Source of the DNA: DASZMX01 sp035551475
Lineage (GTDB): Bacteria > Verrucomicrobiota > Verrucomicrobiia > Limisphaerales > Palsa-1400
DNA: 13,625 nt
Reading direction: 5' to 3'
Assembly: GCA_035551475.1 (NCBI GenBank)
Contig: DASZMX010000114.1
Coordinates: 1 to 13,625, forward strand
Shown here: positions 12,418 to 13,625 of the stretch, one piece after another
Layout: every line of letters starts with the position of its first letter
Numbering within the stretch: the stretch's first letter is position 1
Made by a program: the position numbers and the translations under genes
The notes under the pieces: model-generated
Seen by the model: the letters and a program-made list of their open reading frames with translations, nothing else
Told to the model about the DNA's origin: nothing
Database searches by the model: none

Positions 12418-13625
12418 TCAAGCCCGCGCCCGGCTGCGAATGTCCAGCAGACGTTTCATCACGTCGTGCAGATTGCCGTTCCAGGCCGCCGAGCCGAAGG
12501 CGTCATGGACTTTCTTGTAAAGCTGATAAAGCTCCGCATACACCGCCTGTCGCGCCGGATGAGGACGAAAAACGCGCGGCTTCAATCCCGTCATCGCCCG
12601 TTGCGCCGCCGCAAAATCCTTGTGCACGCCCGCCACCACCGCGCCCGCAATGGCCGCGCCCAGGGCGCACGTCTGGCCGGAGCGCGAAACTTTCATGGGG
12701 CGCCCGGTGACATCCGCGTAAATCTGCATGACGAGCGGATTCTTGTCCGCGATGCCGCCGCAATTGATCACTTCCTCAACCTTCACGCCGTATTCCTCAA
12801 AGCGGTTGATAATGGTCAGGGCGCCAAAAGCCGTCGCTTCAATCAAGGCGCGGTAAATCTCCGCCGGCGTCGTGTATAAAGTCTGGCCGACCAGCAGGCC
12901 CGTGAGGCGCTGATCCACCAGCACGGTGCGGTTGCCGTTGTTCCAATCCAGGGCGAGCAGGCCGGATTCTCCGGGCTGCAAGCGCGCGGCGGCCTTGGTC
13001 AGGGTCTCATGCGCGTCCGCGCTTTTCCCGCCCGGCTGAATGTAATTGACAAACCAGTTGAAAATATCGCCCACGGCGGATTGGCCGGCTTCAAGCCCGT
13101 AATAGCCCGGCAGCACGCTGCCGTTGACAATGCCGCAGACGCCCGGCACGTCCGCGAGTTTTTTCTGGGACGGCCACACGGTGATGTCACAGGTGCTGGT
13201 GCCAATGATCTTGACCAGAGTACCAGTCGCCACCCCTGCGCCAATCGCTCCGAAATGGGCGTCGAAAGCGCCCACCGCCACCGGAATCCCAGCCATCAAA
13301 CCGGTCGCTTGCGCCCATTCGGCGGTCAAGCCGCCCACGGGATGATCCACGGTGCGGGCGAGCGCGGTCAGGCGTTCGCGCAATCGTCCCAGCTTGGGAT
13401 CAAGCTGCGCCAGAAATTCCGCGTCGGGATAGCCGCCCCAATCTTCGCTATACATGGCCTTGTGCCCCGCGGCGCACACGCCGACGGTCAACAAACCGGG
13501 CGCCTCCGTGCCGGTGAGAATCGCGGGAATATAATCCGCCAATTCCACCCAGGTGTGAGCGGCGTCAAAAACCTCCGGGCTGGTGCGCAGGCAATGCAGA
13601 ATTTTGCTGAAAAACCATTCGCTGG
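12418..13625 (-). CDS. araB: Ribulokinase AraB (5' end cut by window edge)
   Basis: The C-terminal 401 residues of an FGGY-family sugar kinase that phosphorylates L-ribulose with ATP. The frame is open to the right edge and begins SEWFFSKILHCLRTSPEVF, then Trp-Val-Glu-Leu-Ala-Asp-Tyr, the usual ribulokinase segment, so the GTG at 13548 is internal and not a start. Further motifs are VCAAGHKAMYSEDWGGYP, GAFDAHFGAIGAGV with the catalytic Asp of FGGY kinases, KIIGTSTCDI, GLEAGQSAVGDIFNWFV, the ATP-site motif NCGGIADKNPLVMQIYADV and ALGAAIAGAVVAG. About 150-170 N-terminal residues lie outside the window, judged from the usual length near 560. araD follows 4 nt downstream. No araA or araC was seen here. 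Confidence 0.95.
   Translation of the reverse strand, partial: SEWFFSKILHCLRTSPEVFDAAHTWVELADYIPAILTGTEAPGLLTVGVCAAGHKAMYSEDWGGYPDAEFLAQLDPKLGRLRERLTALARTVDHPVGGLTAEWAQATGLMAGIPVAVGAFDAHFGAIGAGVATGTLVKIIGTSTCDITVWPSQKKLADVPGVCGIVNGSVLPGYYGLEAGQSAVGDIFNWFVNYIQPGGKSADAHETLTKAAARLQPGESGLLALDWNNGNRTVLVDQRLTGLLVGQTLYTTPAEIYRALIEATAFGALTIINRFEEYGVKVEEVINCGGIADKNPLVMQIYADVTGRPMKVSRSGQTCALGAAIAGAVVAGVHKDFAAAQRAMTGLKPRVFRPHPARQAVYAELYQLYKKVHDAFGSAAWNGNLHDVMKRLLDIRSRARA

Noticed and set aside
13546..13548. GTG as the araB start codon.
   Set aside because: The frame stays open to the window edge and the 25 codons upstream encode a typical ribulokinase segment, so the gene continues beyond the window.

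Overview
The window reads as a piece of a GC-rich Gram-negative chromosome, most likely from Verrucomicrobiota (Pedosphaera/Limisphaerales-like). The taxonomic guess is an inference. It rests on pseudopilin leaders ending in Ala-Phe-Thr-Leu, a long IspH that resembles the plant/cyanobacterial form, weak or absent Shine-Dalgarno sites before many genes, and a secreted Gly/Arg/Asn-rich protein of a kind I associate with that phylum. Coding density is very high. No tRNA, rRNA, insertion sequence, CRISPR array or phage gene was seen, and no gene-free stretch exceeds 212 bases.

Positions 1-6082 (minus strand) hold one tightly packed type II secretion operon. It reads from a signal-peptide protein of unknown function through gspE, gspF, gspG, gspH, gspI and gspJ to gspK, which is cut by the left edge. 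Gaps are 2-16 nt or the genes overlap. The set supplies the cytoplasmic ATPase, the inner-membrane platform, the major pseudopilin and the four minor tip pseudopilins. Secretin (GspD), GspC, GspL, GspM and the prepilin peptidase are not in the window.

Positions 6295-9156 (minus strand) hold a hybrid sensor kinase with a REC-PAS-HisKA-HATPase-REC layout, followed 6 nt later by a 3-hydroxyisobutyrate-dehydrogenase-family oxidoreductase. A 164-base divergent intergenic region (9157-9320) separates them from ispH and a dGTPase-like HD hydrolase gene, which run on the plus strand 12 nt apart (9321-11720). That pair meets, with no gap, an L-ribulose-5-phosphate 4-epimerase gene (araD) on the minus strand. 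araD lies 4 nt downstream of a ribulokinase gene (araB) cut by the right edge.

Together the genes describe isoprenoid precursor synthesis, nucleotide-pool control, L-arabinose/ribulose catabolism, and protein secretion with a local phosphorelay protein. A link between secreted polysaccharide-degrading enzymes and pentose catabolism is plausible but not shown by the sequence. I found no clear undescribed multi-gene system. The best leads are the unknown secreted protein heading the secretion operon, the altered substrate motif in the dehydrogenase, and the way gene overlaps fall only in the parts of pseudopilins that are cleaved off.
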